A stretch of DNA of 64,000 nucleotides from Pterobdella sp. o SKG-2022 (lineage: Eukaryota; Annelida; Clitellata; Hirudinida; Piscicolidae): assembly GCA_964035795.1 (NCBI GenBank), contig OZ038322.1, positions 24,758,359 to 24,822,358 on the forward strand, in the 5' to 3' direction. Both the position numbers and the translations under genes were made by a program. Positions 11,621 to 22,724 of this stretch are shown here, piece by piece (within the stretch, counting starts at the first letter, position 1; every line of letters starts with the position of its first letter). Below the pieces are notes generated by a model. That model was given only the letters and a program-made list of their open reading frames with translations. It was not told the DNA's origin and did not search any database.

Positions 11621-14408
11621 TCACTCAGCCCAGATAGAGCAATAAGGTGGTTCTGGTCTCGTTCGGAGGTAAAACACTGTAGAATTGGCTGGTTTGGTGG
11701 CCTTGTATCCCATTGGAGAACATTCGAAGCACCATTCACAATGATTTTCAAAGTCATATTCCTATGAAGGGAAAAGGTGTTTCAGTACTCATTATGTTTA
11801 TCCTTCTTGTTATTGATATTTTTTTGAGTTTTACTTCAGACAAAAGATTTGTTTGAATATTATTGATATAGAAATTCCTGATTGTTTTAATTTGAGTTGA
11901 TTTTCAATTGATAACCTAAGTTCTGAATTTTTCATAAGTCTTATTATAAGTGCTCATATAGAAGCCATTTTCTTTGAACAACAAAAGGAAAAACTAATTT
12001 TATCCTGTTTACTTTAGAAGTTTTTTGTTTTAAATTACTGGTTTGTTATTTTAAGCAAAGAATCATCTACCCCGGAGCTAGGGTCCAAGTCGCAAAGCAA
12101 TGGATATTCGTAGCAATTTTTCTTGATGGATTCAAGGAAGAAGATGTATGCCATGGCATGCATGCATTCAGGAGCTGGAGAAATAAAAATTAATTCGCAA
12201 GTTGAATTTTTAAATAAAAAGTTACATTTTGAAAGAATTATTTTGGAAACAATTGATTAATGATGGCTGGCAGTCTTTTCATACTTATATCTGGATAATT
12301 ATTTGTATCATTCAATTCATTCATGCACCGAAAAATTTTGAAATTAAATTTTTATCGATAATTCAGTTCTTAAATATTATTTTTTTGATCAAGTAAGAGA
12401 TTTTTAAAATGCATTTTAAAAAATGACATTTTTATTGTAATAAGAACATGGTTTGATTTTTACAACATTATTGATTGGTAAGCAAAAAAAGCATTCATTA
12501 CAATGTAAACTCATATATTATAAGTTCGTCTCGTTTGTTATATAGCTGGTCTTTCATTCGAATCAATAGTTTCAGGTACATAAGACTCCAACAAAGTGCT
12601 ACCAAGTATTCAAACGCTCATCAAACAACTTCACAAAATCTATTAGAAATCTATTGCTGAAATGAATCTCACTATAGCATCCTGGCTGATTGGTGCCACC
12701 ATTGGGATAGAAATCAGCATGGCCCAGCTGTCTCCTCGTTCCAAACAGGCCAGATGTGTGAATCACATCGACGAACTGAGCACTAGACGGGTTCAGACCT
12801 TCAGCATTTATGCATTTATGTTTAAATTTGGCATCATTAATTTCTCATCACATTTGAATAAATTTTAAAATTTACATATAATTACATCATTTTCCAAAAT
12901 TCATTTCAACCCACAAAATGTTTCATGGTTCTATGTAAAGATTATTTGGAGTTGATGCAAGAAAATCATCACCTGCTTTCAGGTTCAAGAGGTAAAAGAC
13001 AGGCCCTGCTGGGTCCAGGCCTGAAATAATTCTCTTTACTTACAAACTTCATAGTGTTTTTACTTTTAGTATATATGTAGTGTATTGGGGTTTGGTTGAG
13101 CAATTGACCGATTTCACAGGGCGCTACTCTATGTGGAAACTCATTATATTTTTGTTTTATAAATTATAATTCCACAAAAATTAATTTTAAAGACTAAATT
13201 TAATCTTAAAAGTTTCAAAAAGATGAAAAAATACTTATTTTTTATTCAGTTTTGTTTCAGTCCTTTGCAGACCAAATAACTAATGAAAGGATAGCTCATA
13301 CTAATTTGATTATTAATTCTGAAATAAGATCTGAATTAATTAAAATTTTTTCAAAGATAGCAATAAAGCTATAAAAGAAAGCTCTGTGTTGTAGGAAGAA
13401 AAAAATGCTTGCTTTTTTAAATCGCAATTCTATCAAATCCGTTCATTTTCTCGTTCAAGTGAAGAAATTCAAAAAAAATTTTCGAAAAAAAAAAGAATAC
13501 GATTTTTCAACATTGCAAATAGTTGATTTTGAATCAATTGAAAAGTTGGAAAATAAGCATTGACCAAACATCGAACAAAAATTTCACCTGAGATTCGGTT
13601 AAAGACGGGAGTTAGCTTGTAACTTGCATAATGGCAGACATGAGCTCCAAGGCTATGACCGATACACCACACGTAAGTCTCATTGCCTTTGTCGGTCTTT
13701 ATTTTCTGCACCAGCTTTGATATATGACTGCCCACGTACGGAGTGAGGTAGGCAGTTTGCTCATAGGGGTCTTTGCTCGCAATAACGCTCCAGTCTACAA
13801 TCACAATATTGGCAACTTCCTAGAAATTATTCAGTACTTCAAATAACTTAAATTTTTTTTTTGGAAAATTATAAATTTACTTTTTCTAAAAAAGCATCTT
13901 TCATTTCTGTAATCCAGCTTGTTTTACCCGCACTTTTAAACCCATGAATTACCAAATAAAGAGGTTTTGAGACAAGGTAAGAAGGCCTGTAGTTTAAATA
14001 TCAATTGAAAATTCAATACAAACAACATACATTTTAATGACAAAAATTACGTCTCATTATATAATTAATATGTTAAACAGCTTTATTTACGGTAAGCTAT
14101 CAAAACTAATATCTTCTCCGATGTCACTTGTGTTTCTGGTGTAAAGTTGGAAACGTGGAGCAGAGGACCTCGGAGGGCACTTGGGGAAGGAGAAATGGCG
14201 GATGTATGGATTGGTTGCTAAAGTGAAGTTGGTTTCGTTGCAAAAAATGTATCTTTGGGAGAAAATAAACTTTGGAACAAATTGGAATAGCTAATAGTAA
14301 TAGAAGTAATGTTTGAACTAACCCATCCACACAAACGCCCAACAAAACAAAGCCAAATAAGTGTATCATAGCACTAAGTTTTTTTCTTGACGTCCACAAA
14401 TTATGCAT
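11621..14408 (-). CDS. Secreted lipase, pancreatic-lipase superfamily
   Basis: Eight exons, all phases closing: 14408-14323, 14252-14091, 13986-13881, 13819-13588, 13020-12973, 12798-12673, 12174-12071 and 11761-11621. They give 334 residues, the usual size for an invertebrate short lipase. The N-terminus is a hydrophobic signal peptide ([13 protein letters not shown]). Family landmarks follow in order: FQLYTRN, the oxyanion strand [14 protein letters not shown], the nucleophile elbow GHSLGAH, the acid in [15 protein letters not shown], the histidine in [14 protein letters not shown], and a C-terminal MGYKA..VFYLRT block. The Ser-Asp-His triad is intact. The stretch equivalent to the lid, between PGC and ECMH, is only about four residues, as in short-lid phospholipase-A1-like members. 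It should hydrolyse extracellular acyl-glycerides or phospholipids; the substrate is inferred. The second Met (codon 14) may be the true start because a TATA element lies only about 20-30 bp upstream of the first ATG. Confidence 0.93.
13083..13145 (-). mobile_element. SINE fragment in a lipase intron
   Basis: The block GGGGTTTGGTTGAGCAATTG, then CACAGGGCGCTACTCTATG, matches the body of the SINE at 35511-35650 in the same orientation. Only the 3' body remains and the tRNA-like head is missing. It lies between lipase exons 4 and 5. Confidence 0.6.
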
Positions 14409-14425
14409 TTTTAGTCATCTCCTTC

Positions 14426-14440
14426 TATATATATATGCAT
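14426..14440 (-). promoter_or_regulatory. TATA element of the lipase gene
   Basis: Read on the minus strand, ATATATATATAGAAGG lies immediately upstream of the first lipase ATG. A start site 25-30 bp downstream would fall at or just past that ATG, which favours translation from the second Met. Confidence 0.45.
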
Positions 14441-15704
14441 GAGGTTTTGCACTGCTTCATGGTGAATCGATGTTGGTTATGTTTAGTGAGTCAAGTGGAG
14501 TTCACGAAGGAGATTATGACATAAGAAAGTGCTTTCTTAAAATTCACGTCAAGAACACACAAGTCAACTCTCACGGGGGCAAACTTCTAGATAAGTACCT
14601 CAATTCTCCATCATATGGGCCGTAGCAGGCTTTTGATTGTGTATTGAAACCTTTGGGATTATTTTATAATTTATAGTTCAGTAATCAATCTTTGCGGAGC
14701 TGCTGCGTTCGAACAAGCACTCTTGCAAAAAATATTTTTCACAACCTAATAATTTTTGCATACAAACACAATTTGTTTAAAAAATTATAAACGAAAAATT
14801 TGATTTTAAAATATAGTTAGTGTTTTTTTTTCATTTACGACTGACACATACAATGCAAACACAGATTGCAAAATAGTTAATATTACGTTTTCAGCAATAA
14901 AATTTCTTGACAGCTTTTAACGATGTTTTTATCACTGACATCGATAACTTCTCATTTTTTTTATTTATGTCTATAAATATAGGTTTTATGTAACTTGTGC
15001 GAAGTCCAGATGCATAAAAAATAATGGAGGTCCCATATGCCTGTTTTAATTCGGACATTTTTTGGTTTTTTAATACAAATTGAAATAAATTCAAAAAGAA
15101 ATTATTGTTTAAAAAAAGCCTTAAATCCTCGGTTTTCAAGCACAGATATTTGATACTGGTTTGAGTGGAGGTTACTGACGTAAAATAAAAAAGTCAATGA
15201 GGAAACAGAACCTTTTATTACGATCAGCTCAGTTTATCGATTGGCTTCAATATTTTTTTTCAATCGATCAGTCCAATCAGAATACGACTGAGAGGACTTT
15301 AAAAGTTTCTATGTATTAATAACCTTCTTTAGCCAAAGTAAATACTGCAAATTATTTGAACACTAAAGGTAATTTTATGAAGTACAAAGCTTTTCGTTAA
15401 CAAAGTAACATTATCAAGTACGTTAAGTTTCTATGTATTGTTACTTTTACAGTTGTATAGCAAAATTGATCGCGTATATTTGACATCGAAAAATATAAAA
15501 ATTCATTTATCTAGTTTTCATCCTGGAAATGCAAAGAAGCTGGTTGTCGTACAATATTTTGAGCACAGCAAGTTTTACTTTGGGGTGAAAAGATTTTTGT
15601 CAGTGAGATACCTAAATGTGAAAGAAATAGTCAATTTAAAAGTTATTCAAAATCAGTTTTATATGAGAAATTGTTATCTCATGTCTCAAGTTTCAAATTG
15701 TCTT
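14441..15704. other. Intergenic between lipase and lectin genes
   Basis: It holds a half MITE at about 15318-15430. A minus-strand frame at 14891-15139 and a plus-strand frame at 15438-15764 (which overlaps the lectin terminal exon antisense) have no support beyond being open. Confidence 0.5.
15318..15430. mobile_element. MITE-like element (same family as 60184-60350)
   Basis: The sequence from AACCTTCTTTAGCCAAAGTA through TACTGCAAATTATTTGAACA to CAAAGTAACATTATCAAGTA matches the element in the SCO-spondin-like intron almost base for base. Only one arm and the AAGCTTTTCGTTAACAAAG centre are retained. Confidence 0.65.
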
Positions 15705-17106
15705 TCAAAGCCAAAAAGTGGTTCCTTTTTCCAGCTCAAAAGGCGTAGGCCCGTAAGTTTCTGAACCTTTCAGCTCACATATTCCCAGAGTTTCGTTCTA
15801 ATAAATGATAAAATTATGAAATAATTTTTAAATTCATGCAACAAAACATGAAGCAAATTCTCAAACTGTTTCAGTTTTTGTTCATGTTTTTGAAGTTTTC
15901 AAAAATAAATATTTATAAAATTTGCTAGAACATACAATTATCCTGAGATTAAATGTTGCACAGAAGCGTGTGTTCATACAGAACATTGCACAATCCAAAG
16001 AACTTATACGATTTATATTCTTTGTCTCCAAAGTTGTCCCCAAAATCCTGATGTCGTCATAAAGCTTTCTGAAAGCTACAGATCGAGGAGCTAAAAATAT
16101 CAAAGGATTTTTTCATTTAATTATTGAAATTATAAAAATGAACTTATTAACAAACTGAAGTTAAACTCATTTGAAAGTTTAGTCTGCTGCTCCATCAAAG
16201 ATAAATTATTCCATCAAAGATAAATTATTCCATCAAAGATAAATTATTCCATCAAAGATAAATTATTCCATCAAAGATAAATTATTCCATCAAAGATAAA
16301 TTATTCCATCAAAGATAAATTATTCCATCAAAGATAAATTATTCCATCAAAGATAAATATGTTCAAAAAACCTTTCAAATTATGAATCATCAAAGCTAAA
16401 GCTTTAACCACTAACTAGAAATTATTTAAAACTAAATTCCCGAAAAAAACGTAGTTCAACCCCTGAATGTGCTTGCCATTTTGCAGATAATGCCATAAAG
16501 GTCTGTGCAATCGATATCACGCAAACCGCCAGTTGCAGGGATCCGCACGCAAATCGATTTTGTATCTGGTTCGTTACTCGTCCACGGGAGATAATTACAT
16601 TCTACTTCATCTAAACAAAATATCTCGCCATCTTTAACATCTTTTTTTTTATATACGCCAGTCCAGTAAGCGATTGCTCCTAACCTTGGTTTGGTTTTTA
16701 AACTGAGTTTGTTTCTGAGTTCGATATGTTAAGCATGAGACGCACCTGATTACAGAATACAAAAAGTCATATTCCTCTTTACTGGTAATACTAGTTGGTA
16801 AAGCTCCGTAAGCTCTGCATACTTTTAGAGCCGTAGCAAAACTGCTAATTGTGGCATTAAATTTATAGTAGTTGTCATTTCTATGAATCCAAGTAGAATC
16901 AGGAATCGGCACTGTTTGAAAATTTATCTTAAAAGTTATTCATAGTTGTTAATTTTCAACTAGATATCTTCAGATACTTCAACATTATATTTTAAATGCT
17001 TCAATTTTTTCTAACTTTTTTCTCTTTGATCGTAATAGGTTCTTCTCACAGTATACGTAAACCGCAGCAAAAGAAGCCAATGAAAGATTAGATTAAGAAA
17101 TGCCAT
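15705..17106 (-). CDS. Secreted C-type lectin / PAN-apple protein
   Basis: Five exons with closing phases: 17106-17016, 16911-16746, 16684-16461, 16090-15936 and 15797-15705. They give 242 residues. A signal peptide (MAFLNLIFHWLLLLRFTY) is followed by a C-type lectin-like domain of about 125 residues. It shows WIHRNDNYYKF, a cysteine in LKVCRAYGA, ITSKEEYDFLYSVI, AYWTGVY, then TSNEPD..SICVRI and the closing DIDCTDLYGIICK. An EPD triplet sits where sugar-binding lectins have EPN or QPD. The usual WND calcium motif is not obvious, so sugar binding is uncertain. A PAN/apple-type module follows (SSLDCAMFCMNTRFCATFNL, then GICEL). Exon 1 uses a GTTAGA donor and is the least certain part. It is probably a secreted recognition or adhesion protein. 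Confidence 0.85.
16191..16359. repeat. 19-bp tandem repeat, about 9 copies
   Basis: The unit TCCATCAAAGATAAATTAT is repeated almost without variation in the intron between lectin exons 3 and 4. Its homogeneity suggests recent expansion. Confidence 0.9.
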
Positions 17107-18239
17107 GTCGCACAAGTTATCTCGGGTTTTTCCAAAGATCAAAGAATATTTGAGCCAAAAAAGAGGATAATAAATTGACAAAGATTGAAAGTGACAATGA
17201 TCATTTCAATTTATATGAATTTCAATTTACCTTCGTAACCAAGAGATGTTTAATTCCTTTTCAATTCTAATCGCCAAATTATTTTCTGAAGCTTCTTTTG
17301 TTCTGCTAAGTACTGTATTCGATGACATCGATAAACATTTGAATAGAGGTACCTTAACAAGACATTCTTGATTGCTATATTTCAATTAACCTAATGTTGT
17401 TCTAAATTATCTTTATTTTTAAATAATTAATAAATCTTATTGGAAAAAAATTCAATAACGTTATAAAAAATGTCATCATTTTGTCATGGCTTTGTATTAA
17501 GAAAGCTTATAAAAACTGCTTCAAAAGAAGTCAATATCAAGTACCACACGGATTATTTTGAAAAAAAGGCTAAAAATAACTCTTTTCAATTAGCCTGCAA
17601 CAAAAAATAAAAGTAACTACAATTAGCGCGACTTTTATGAAATTTAATCACAAGCTTCTCAGCAAGTTTTTCTTGTTTTGTCGCATAAAAAATATTCAAA
17701 AAGACTTTTTGTAATTTCAAAAATTATGTAAATTGGTGATTTAAAACAAGATTTTAATGAACCTAAAAAATTAGAAGTTTAAGAGAAGCGTGGAAGGTTC
17801 TACAACTTCAAGGCATGCAATAATTTTGAAAAACTTTTGAGACAAATATGATAAATTTGATTAGTAGAAGTTTACGTTAAGTGTGACATCAAAGTATCAC
17901 AGTTCGTTATAAAATTCCTTAGTACGATGACGAATTTTTATATTCACCTATTATTTTTTCGACATAACCATCCGAATATAACAACAGATGTCTCAATTCA
18001 TAATTGAATTTTAAGCTTAGTCAAAAGTTTCATTTTCCAGTATTTCATTCAAACTAATTATTTTTTTTATACCAGGGTTAGGGCAATCGAAAAAGTAATT
18101 TTAGCAGCCGTTCTATCGGTTTGTTTTTGCTATGAACTGCTTTTTCTCCTTTTTAAGGTATTTCATTTTCAATTTTTTGTTTTCATTAGTCTATTTAATT
18201 ATTATTTTTTTTACAAAACCTTAATTCTTTTCTTCTTCT
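17107..18239. other. Intergenic, nothing recognised
   Basis: This lies between the lectin gene start and the LINE. It should contain the lectin promoter, but no clear TATA or CCAAT arrangement stands out. No coding or RNA feature is visible. Confidence 0.5.
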
Positions 18240-21200
18240 CTTCTGTTCCTCGTATTTACTCTGAGCCAATGCCCTGCTCTCGGGATTTTCTACATAGTTT
18301 CTCTAAATTCTCTTCACCCCCTCCTCGGAATGTCAGGCGGCGCGTTTTCTTCTTCAATCTCAAATTTTGTATTTCTTCTTCTGTTCTCAATAGTATTTCA
18401 TCATCCACTACTTCTACTTCCTCCAATTCTACATTCCCTCACTCCTCTCGTATCTCCTCTTACCTAAAATCTAAATCTTCTTTTCTCAATTCTAATTCAT
18501 CCAACTCATCTCATAACTCTTCTAAACTTAAATCCATTAATATATCTTTTCTCAACATAAGATCTCTTAATAACAAATTTATTCATGTGTTCAATCTCCT
18601 TTCTGACTCCAACCTTGACTTTCTAGCTCTCAGTGAGACCTGGCATGAATCTGCTTCTTCTCCTTTTCTCATCTCTGCTTGTCCTCCCTCTTATTCTTTC
18701 CTTGAACTTGCTCGTGCTCCTCAAATTCCCCTTTCTACCTCTTTTTCCACTTATGGAAGAATCTGTCTTTTTTACAAATCTACCTTTTTTTTTTCTAAAA
18801 CTTCTCATCCTAATTTTAAATCTTTTGAATCCTTTGTCTCTTTTTTTAAATTTGGTACTCTCACTCTGTTTATTGCTGTTATTTATCCACCTCCTTCTTC
18901 TCTCTCTTCATTTATTAATAATTTCTATGCCTTACTTGAATTTTTATATACTCTTTCCTCTTTTTTTTATATTGTAGGTGACTTCAACATCTAATTTAAC
19001 ATCAAACTAATTTCTACACTAACAAATTTCTGGAACTTCTTGAACTTTTCAATCTTTCCCAACACTCACTTTCCCTCTCATTCCTCTGGCAACACCATTG
19101 ACTTTCTCATCACATCATCCTTTATCAAACCCATTAGTATTCTTGCTCACCCAGTCTCCTTCTCTGATCACTACTTTATTCAATCTTCTATCCCTGCCAA
19201 CCCCATCAAACTCTCCTCTACTGTCGAGGTATCTACTCGTTTTTAGTCTCAACTTGACAAAACACTTTTCATCCAACTTCTTTCGGCTTCTTCTTCTGAC
19301 TCTTCTTCTTTCACTGAGGTTGATGACTTTGTTCTTGCTTTAGACTTTCTTCTCACTAATACTTTGAATGTGCTTCTTTCCATTAAATCTTTTACCTACC
19401 GTCTTTCCTCCTTCAAAGCTCTTTAATTTGATGGCGAATGCGTCATATCCAAACGTACTTTACACAAGCTCGAACGTTCTTATCGTTCCTCTCCCTCTTC
19501 TTCCTCTCATGTTCTTTAGCTTTCTCACCTATCAACCTATCGCTCTCTCCTCCACTCCAAACACTCAAATTTTCTTTTTTTCCATCAACTCTGCTTCGTC
19601 TTCCTCCTCTCGTTAGAAAAGTCTCAATCACATTCTTTCCAAACAATCCCCTTCTCCTTTTTCTTCTCAAGATTTTCAGGACTATTTCCACAACAAGATT
19701 CTTTCTATTAGAACTAATCGCTCATCATCTCACACTCCTCCATCGTCTTCTTCTGCCTCTGTCTCTCTTTCTCACTTTTCACCCATCACCCTCACAGACC
19801 TCATCTCCATCATCAAATCTGTATCTTCATCTTCCTGCTCCCTTGACCTTATTCCTCCAAAAATCCTTAATGATCTTTTCTCTTTCTTCTATCCCATTAT
19901 TTTCAATCCTATTAACCTTTCTCTAGCTACTTCTAAATTTCCCACCTTCTTTAAATCATTTATCGATACTCCAATACTGAAAAAACCTTCTCTCGATCCT
20001 TCTATCATCTACAACTACCGTCCTATTTCTAACCTTTCTTATCTCTCCAAAATTCTCGAAAAAGCTATTTACCTCAAACTTTCAAACTTTCCTCTTTCTA
20101 ACAATCTTCTACCCCCTACCCAATTCGGCTTTCGACCCTCTCACTCTACTGAAACCTGCCTTCTAAAAATCTCTAATGATGCTCTTCTAGCTTCCGACTC
20201 TGGTAAGCTTTCTCTTCTGCTTTTGATACTGTTGACCACTCACTTTTAATGCAGCATCTCAACTCCTCTTTCGGTATTTTCGGCTCTTCACTTTCTTGGC
20301 TTACCTCCTATCTGTTTAACCGTTCCTCCGCTGTTTCTATTAACAACTTTTTTTCTTCTCCTCTCTCTGTTCCTTTTGGTGTTCTTCAGGGATCTGTTTT
20401 TGGACCTCTTCTATTTATTCTTTACACCTCTCAGCTCCCTTGTCTCATCGAATCTTTCTTTTCAAAGTCAGCTTTTTGCCGACCACACCTACATCTTCTC
20501 TTCTTTTCCTCTTTCTTCTACTCTTGATAGGCTTAGTCTCTGTCTCTCTTCTATTCTTTCATAGAGCGACTTCATGCATCTAAAACTTAATCCCTCGAAA
20601 TTTAATTTTATCTATCTTTCTAAGTCTAAATCTCTTCCTTCCTCTCTCCCTCCCATTATAATTTCTGATCTAACTATCTATCCTTCCTCCACTATTCGTT
20701 GTCTTGGCTTTTTCCTCGATTCTTCTCTTTCTTTTAATCCTCAAATTCTCTCTGTTGCTTCTTCTTGTTTTTTTCACTTACGTCGTATCAGACAGATCTC
20801 TTCTTATCTCGATGATGCCTCTCTTAAGATTCTTGTCTGCTCTCTTGTTCTCTCTCGACTTGATTACTGCAACTCTTTGTACTTTAATCTTCCTAAATCT
20901 ACTTTCTACCTTCTAGTTAAAGCTTTCAACTCTGCTGCACGCCTAGTCTCTCAGACTCCTAAATTCTCCCATATCTCTCCATCTCTTGTCGATGTTCACT
21001 GGCTACCTCCTCACTTTTGCTTTTCTTTCAAAATCTGTACTCTTATGTACAAAATTTCGCTCTACCTCGCCGTCCTATCTTTCTAACCTTTTACTCCCTC
21101 CTAAACGTGCCGGCCTACGGTCCTCTACTCGTTCTCAACTTATCATTATCTTTCTCTCACTCCTAAGCTAAATCTGCTTTTTCTTTTTCTGGTCCACTTC

Positions 21201-21285
21201 TCTGGAACTCTCTTCCTCCTCATCTTAAATCTTCTCTCTATCCTATTTTTCTTAGAAATTTAAAAACCTACCTTTTCAAGCAGTT
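18240..21285 (+). mobile_element. Inactive CR1/L2-like LINE
   Basis: A broken pol reading runs along the plus strand. An apurinic-endonuclease-like start (ISFLNIRSLNNK, LALSETW, YIVGDFN, then TIDFLITSS) is followed by reverse transcriptase motifs (NYRPISNLSYLSKILEKAI, TQFGFRPSHST, FGVLQGSVFGPLLFILYTS, LFADHTYIF). A C-terminal region follows (RRIRQIS, SRLDYCNSLY, FNSAARLVS, VHWLPP), with the terminal block PLLWNSLPPHLKSSL...LKTYLFKQF typical of the CR1/L2 group. Several stops and frameshifts interrupt it, and the catalytic FADD reads FADH, so it is dead. The sense strand is strikingly pyrimidine-rich, making the protein Ser/Phe/Leu-heavy. The 5' boundary near 18240 is approximate. Confidence 0.88.
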
Positions 21286-21890
21286 CATAGCAGTTCTTCC
21301 AATACTTCCTATCGCTCCTAGCTGTTTCTAAATCTTCTTTATCAAGATTAGTATCATCAGTTAATTGGTTGATAAACTTTCGAGCTGGTCTTTCTCTAGT
21401 ATTTTTACCACATCTTGGTTCCCATAGTATCAATTTGTGTATAACTTCTTTATTGCGTAAGCAATTTCCTGCAAAACTCACTCTCTGTGTTGCAATTGTA
21501 TTGGTTATTTTTGGTAGGTTGTCGTATAGTACATTATTGCTTATACGTTGCTGCCATTTTACATTATTCACAACTCTTAGTTCCTTTGTATAGCACCCGT
21601 TTAACTTTGTTTCTAACTTGTTAATGTCCAGGTACTAGATCCATAGAGTAGCACAGAGCCATAGAGTAGTATGGAAAAACGCTAATTTCAAGTTTTTTGG
21701 CAGATTTGAATTCCAGATAGTATTTAGTTTTTGTAGAGCAACCCAAGCTTTACCGATTCTTACGTCAACGTCTTTCTCGTTGGAATATATTCAGAATCCT
21801 ACATAAAGAAAATCGTTTGTGGGTTTTATGCATTTTTTGTTTATTGTGGTGAGATTTGAAGGATTTTGGTTAAATGTCATATATTGTGTT
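21286..21890 (-). mobile_element. Fragment of a second LINE, C-terminal pol region
   Basis: On the minus strand the sequence reads as the C-terminal tail of a non-LTR reverse transcriptase: KDVDVRIGKAWVALQKL, then YTKELRVVNNVKWQQRISN, NVLYDNLPKITNTIATQR, VSFAGNCLRN, LILWEPRCGKNTRERPARK and DLETARSDRKYWKN. Stops occur in the upstream part, and the catalytic RT core is absent. Its 3' end abuts the 3' end of the oppositely oriented CR1-like LINE. Confidence 0.8.
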
Positions 21891-21913
21891 TTTTCTTTAC
21901 ATATATTTATATC

Positions 21914-22105
21914 GTCGGCCCCTATAGCTCAATGGTTGAGCATTTGACTAATTATCTAAAAGTAACCGGGTTCGATCCCGCGTGGGCTGACAATTAGCAC
22001 CTGTTCCACAGTGTGTTTTCGCTACATAAAATTTGTAGCAAGCGCTTTGACCTATAAGGTAAAGCGCTTTATAAATACCGCATTACATTAAATTACATTA
22101 TATTA
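21914..22105 (+). mobile_element. tRNA-derived SINE, intact copy
   Basis: A tRNA-like head (21914-21992) can pair an acceptor stem (TCGGCCC with GGGCTGA), has a D-arm with A-box TAGCTCAATGGTTGAGC, and a T-arm with B-box GGGTTCGATCC. An unrelated body follows (CACCTGTTCCACAGTGTG, TAGCAAGCGCTTTGACC) and a 3' tail AAAGCGCTTTATAAATACCG ending in ATTACATTA-type repeats. It is RNA polymerase III-type and relies on a partner LINE for movement. A second copy is inverted at 49868-50043. Confidence 0.85.
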
Positions 22106-22724
22106 GTTTTATTCAGATAACATTTTATATCTTGGAAGGAATTATCACGGTTATTATCGCACTTGAACTTCTTCAAAAGAACTCCTAAAAATAGCCTTAA
22201 AAGAGAAATATGTTATCATTAGAAAGTTTTCTTCTTTCAGCTATGATTTTTGATATTTTTTAACTTATTCAAAAGTAGGGTCTTTGGAATTCTTGATTTT
22301 TATTGAAGAAAAAGACATTCATAATTTTTCTTTTTCGAAAATAATGTTTTCATTCAAAAAATGCTTTTCTTGAGTTTTGTTATTCTGTGCTAATAAAATA
22401 AATTTAAATAAATTTTTGAAGATTTTTATTCGATAATTCTACTTCAAAGACATAGGAGACTGAAAGAAACAAAAAATAATTCAAAATTTGAATTTTGTTA
22501 TTTTTTATTTCACCTATTTAAATATTTCGCGTATTTTTAAGATTTTTGCAATCATGAAAGGAAGTTATTCGGCCATGTTGAATTAAAAGTGGCCATCGTA
22601 AAATAATTGTTCTTCAATAAATTTTCATAAGTTTTTGGAACTTTTAATTTAACCTTAAGTAAAACAAAATTCTGATTATTGTTTAATTTTTTACTAAGTT
22701 ATTTAGGATTTGATATCGTTTGTA
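22106..22724. other. Upstream region of the ataxin-2 homologue
   Basis: AT-rich, with no gene or repeat recognised. It should include the promoter and 5' UTR of the downstream gene, but no diagnostic element is evident. Confidence 0.5.

Noticed and set aside
14891..15139. 82-codon minus-strand frame between lipase and lectin
   Set aside because: No family resemblance and no joined exons. It could be real, but the sequence alone does not support it.
18623..19691. Minus-strand Arg/Lys-rich frames over the LINE
   Set aside because: Antisense shadows of a pyrimidine-rich pol sequence.
21914..21992. Functional tRNA gene
   Set aside because: The cloverleaf is partly formed, but the sequence continues into a SINE body and tail shared with a second copy. 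It is a SINE head rather than a tRNA gene.
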